A stretch of 64,000 bases of DNA from Halomonas maura (lineage in GTDB: Bacteria; Pseudomonadota; Gammaproteobacteria; Pseudomonadales; Halomonadaceae), in assembly GCF_030409305.1 (NCBI RefSeq), contig NZ_JAUFPQ010000026.1:28111-92110 (forward strand), written 5' to 3'. A program made the translations under genes and the position numbers. This document shows, piece by piece, positions 63,813 to 64,000 of the stretch. Every line of letters starts with the position of its first letter. Positions within the stretch are counted from its first letter, which is position 1. The notes beneath the pieces were generated by a model. The model made no database searches. It was not told where the DNA came from and worked only from the letters and a program-made list of their open reading frames with translations.

Positions 63813-64000
63813 TCAGCGTTCCTGGTGTTCGGCCGTCACATCCAGGATCTTCAGGGTGTTGGTGCCGCCGTGGGCGTTCATGTGGTCGCCGCGGGTGAGG
63901 ATCACGTGATCGCCCGGCTCGGCGATGCCCTGCGCCACCAGCAGCGCCAGGGCGCGGTCGTTGAGCTCGGTGGCGCTCATCGCGCTGGTGTCGAAGGGCA
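63813..64000 (-). CDS. pyk: Pyruvate kinase, C-terminal end (partial)
   Basis: About 62 codons up to a TGA at 63813-63815 lie in the window. The C-terminal sequence VILTRGDHMNAHGGTNTLKI is the end of the pyruvate kinase C-terminal (allosteric) domain. The enzyme converts phosphoenolpyruvate and ADP to pyruvate and ATP. The rest is beyond the window edge. Confidence 0.88.
   Translation of the reverse strand, partial: PFDTSAMSATELNDRALALLVAQGIAEPGDHVILTRGDHMNAHGGTNTLKILDVTAEHQER

Overview
The window is high-GC DNA (roughly two thirds G+C by eye) from a gammaproteobacterium, most likely a moderately halophilic member of the Halomonadaceae (Halomonas or a close relative). The first GH13 alpha-glucosidase has the same length (538 aa) and the same catalytic numbering (D202, E271, D333) that I recall for the Halomonas sp. 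H11 enzyme. A TRAP-TAXI transporter with a neighbouring TeaD-like universal stress protein, an ABC alpha-glucoside uptake locus and a full PQQ locus fit the same group. No rRNA, tRNA or CRISPR array was seen.

Left part (1-15.4 kb, all minus strand): a PQQ biosynthesis and alcohol-oxidation regulation region. In transcription order it holds pqqA, pqqB, pqqC, pqqD, pqqE, an S9 peptidase (PqqH type), an iron-containing alcohol dehydrogenase (ErcA type), a hybrid histidine kinase (ErcS type) and pqqF. After a 450-bp gap with a MITE-like inverted-repeat element come a GAF/PAS regulator of AcoR type without an output domain, a FIST-domain sensor (NosP type) and the first codons of its kinase. The order matches the Pseudomonas aeruginosa pqq-erc and nosP-nahK neighbourhoods. 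A maltoporin-like outer-membrane gene (13.9-15.4 kb) faces the next block.

Alpha-glucoside block (15.6-30.9 kb, plus strand): an agl-type operon (binding protein, two permeases, GH13 alpha-glucosidase, ATPase), a second GH13, then two tandem copies of a binding protein-GH13 pair, and a LacI regulator. Near-identical palindromes (CTTAATCG-type) occur twice between the porin and the operon and once before the LacI gene, so one repressor probably controls porin, transporter and itself.

Middle (31-43 kb): a hybrid kinase with a small periplasmic molybdopterin-fold protein, a DUF2189 membrane protein, UspA plus a TAXI-type TRAP transporter, a KamA-family radical SAM aminomutase, a nitrilase-family amidase and a second LacI regulator.

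Accessory island (about 43.0-48.9 kb): visibly AT-richer, bordered on one side by an IS481-type transposase remnant. It encodes a compact, translationally coupled minus-strand operon: an M3-like metallopeptidase with a degenerate C-terminal HlyC-like domain, an intact HlyC-like lysine acyltransferase, a 34-aa acidic ORF, a 105-aa glycine-zipper peptide, a 58-aa two-helix membrane protein, a membrane-anchored M16 protease and an M16-like lipoprotein. I do not recognise this as a described system. It is the best candidate for a new peptide-modification or bacteriocin-like system in the window.

Right part (49-64 kb): a sugar/cyclitol operon (Gfo/Idh/MocA dehydrogenase, TIM-barrel epimerase, MFS transporter) behind a perfect LacI-type palindrome; a macrodomain protein; a DctPQM TRAP transporter divergent from a Tsx-like outer-membrane channel; a glycosyltransferase; an EamA exporter; DUF192 plus modABC molybdate uptake; a GntR/FCD regulator whose own upstream operator (TTGTATACAA) recurs between the TRAP operon and the Tsx-like gene; and the 3' end of pyruvate kinase.
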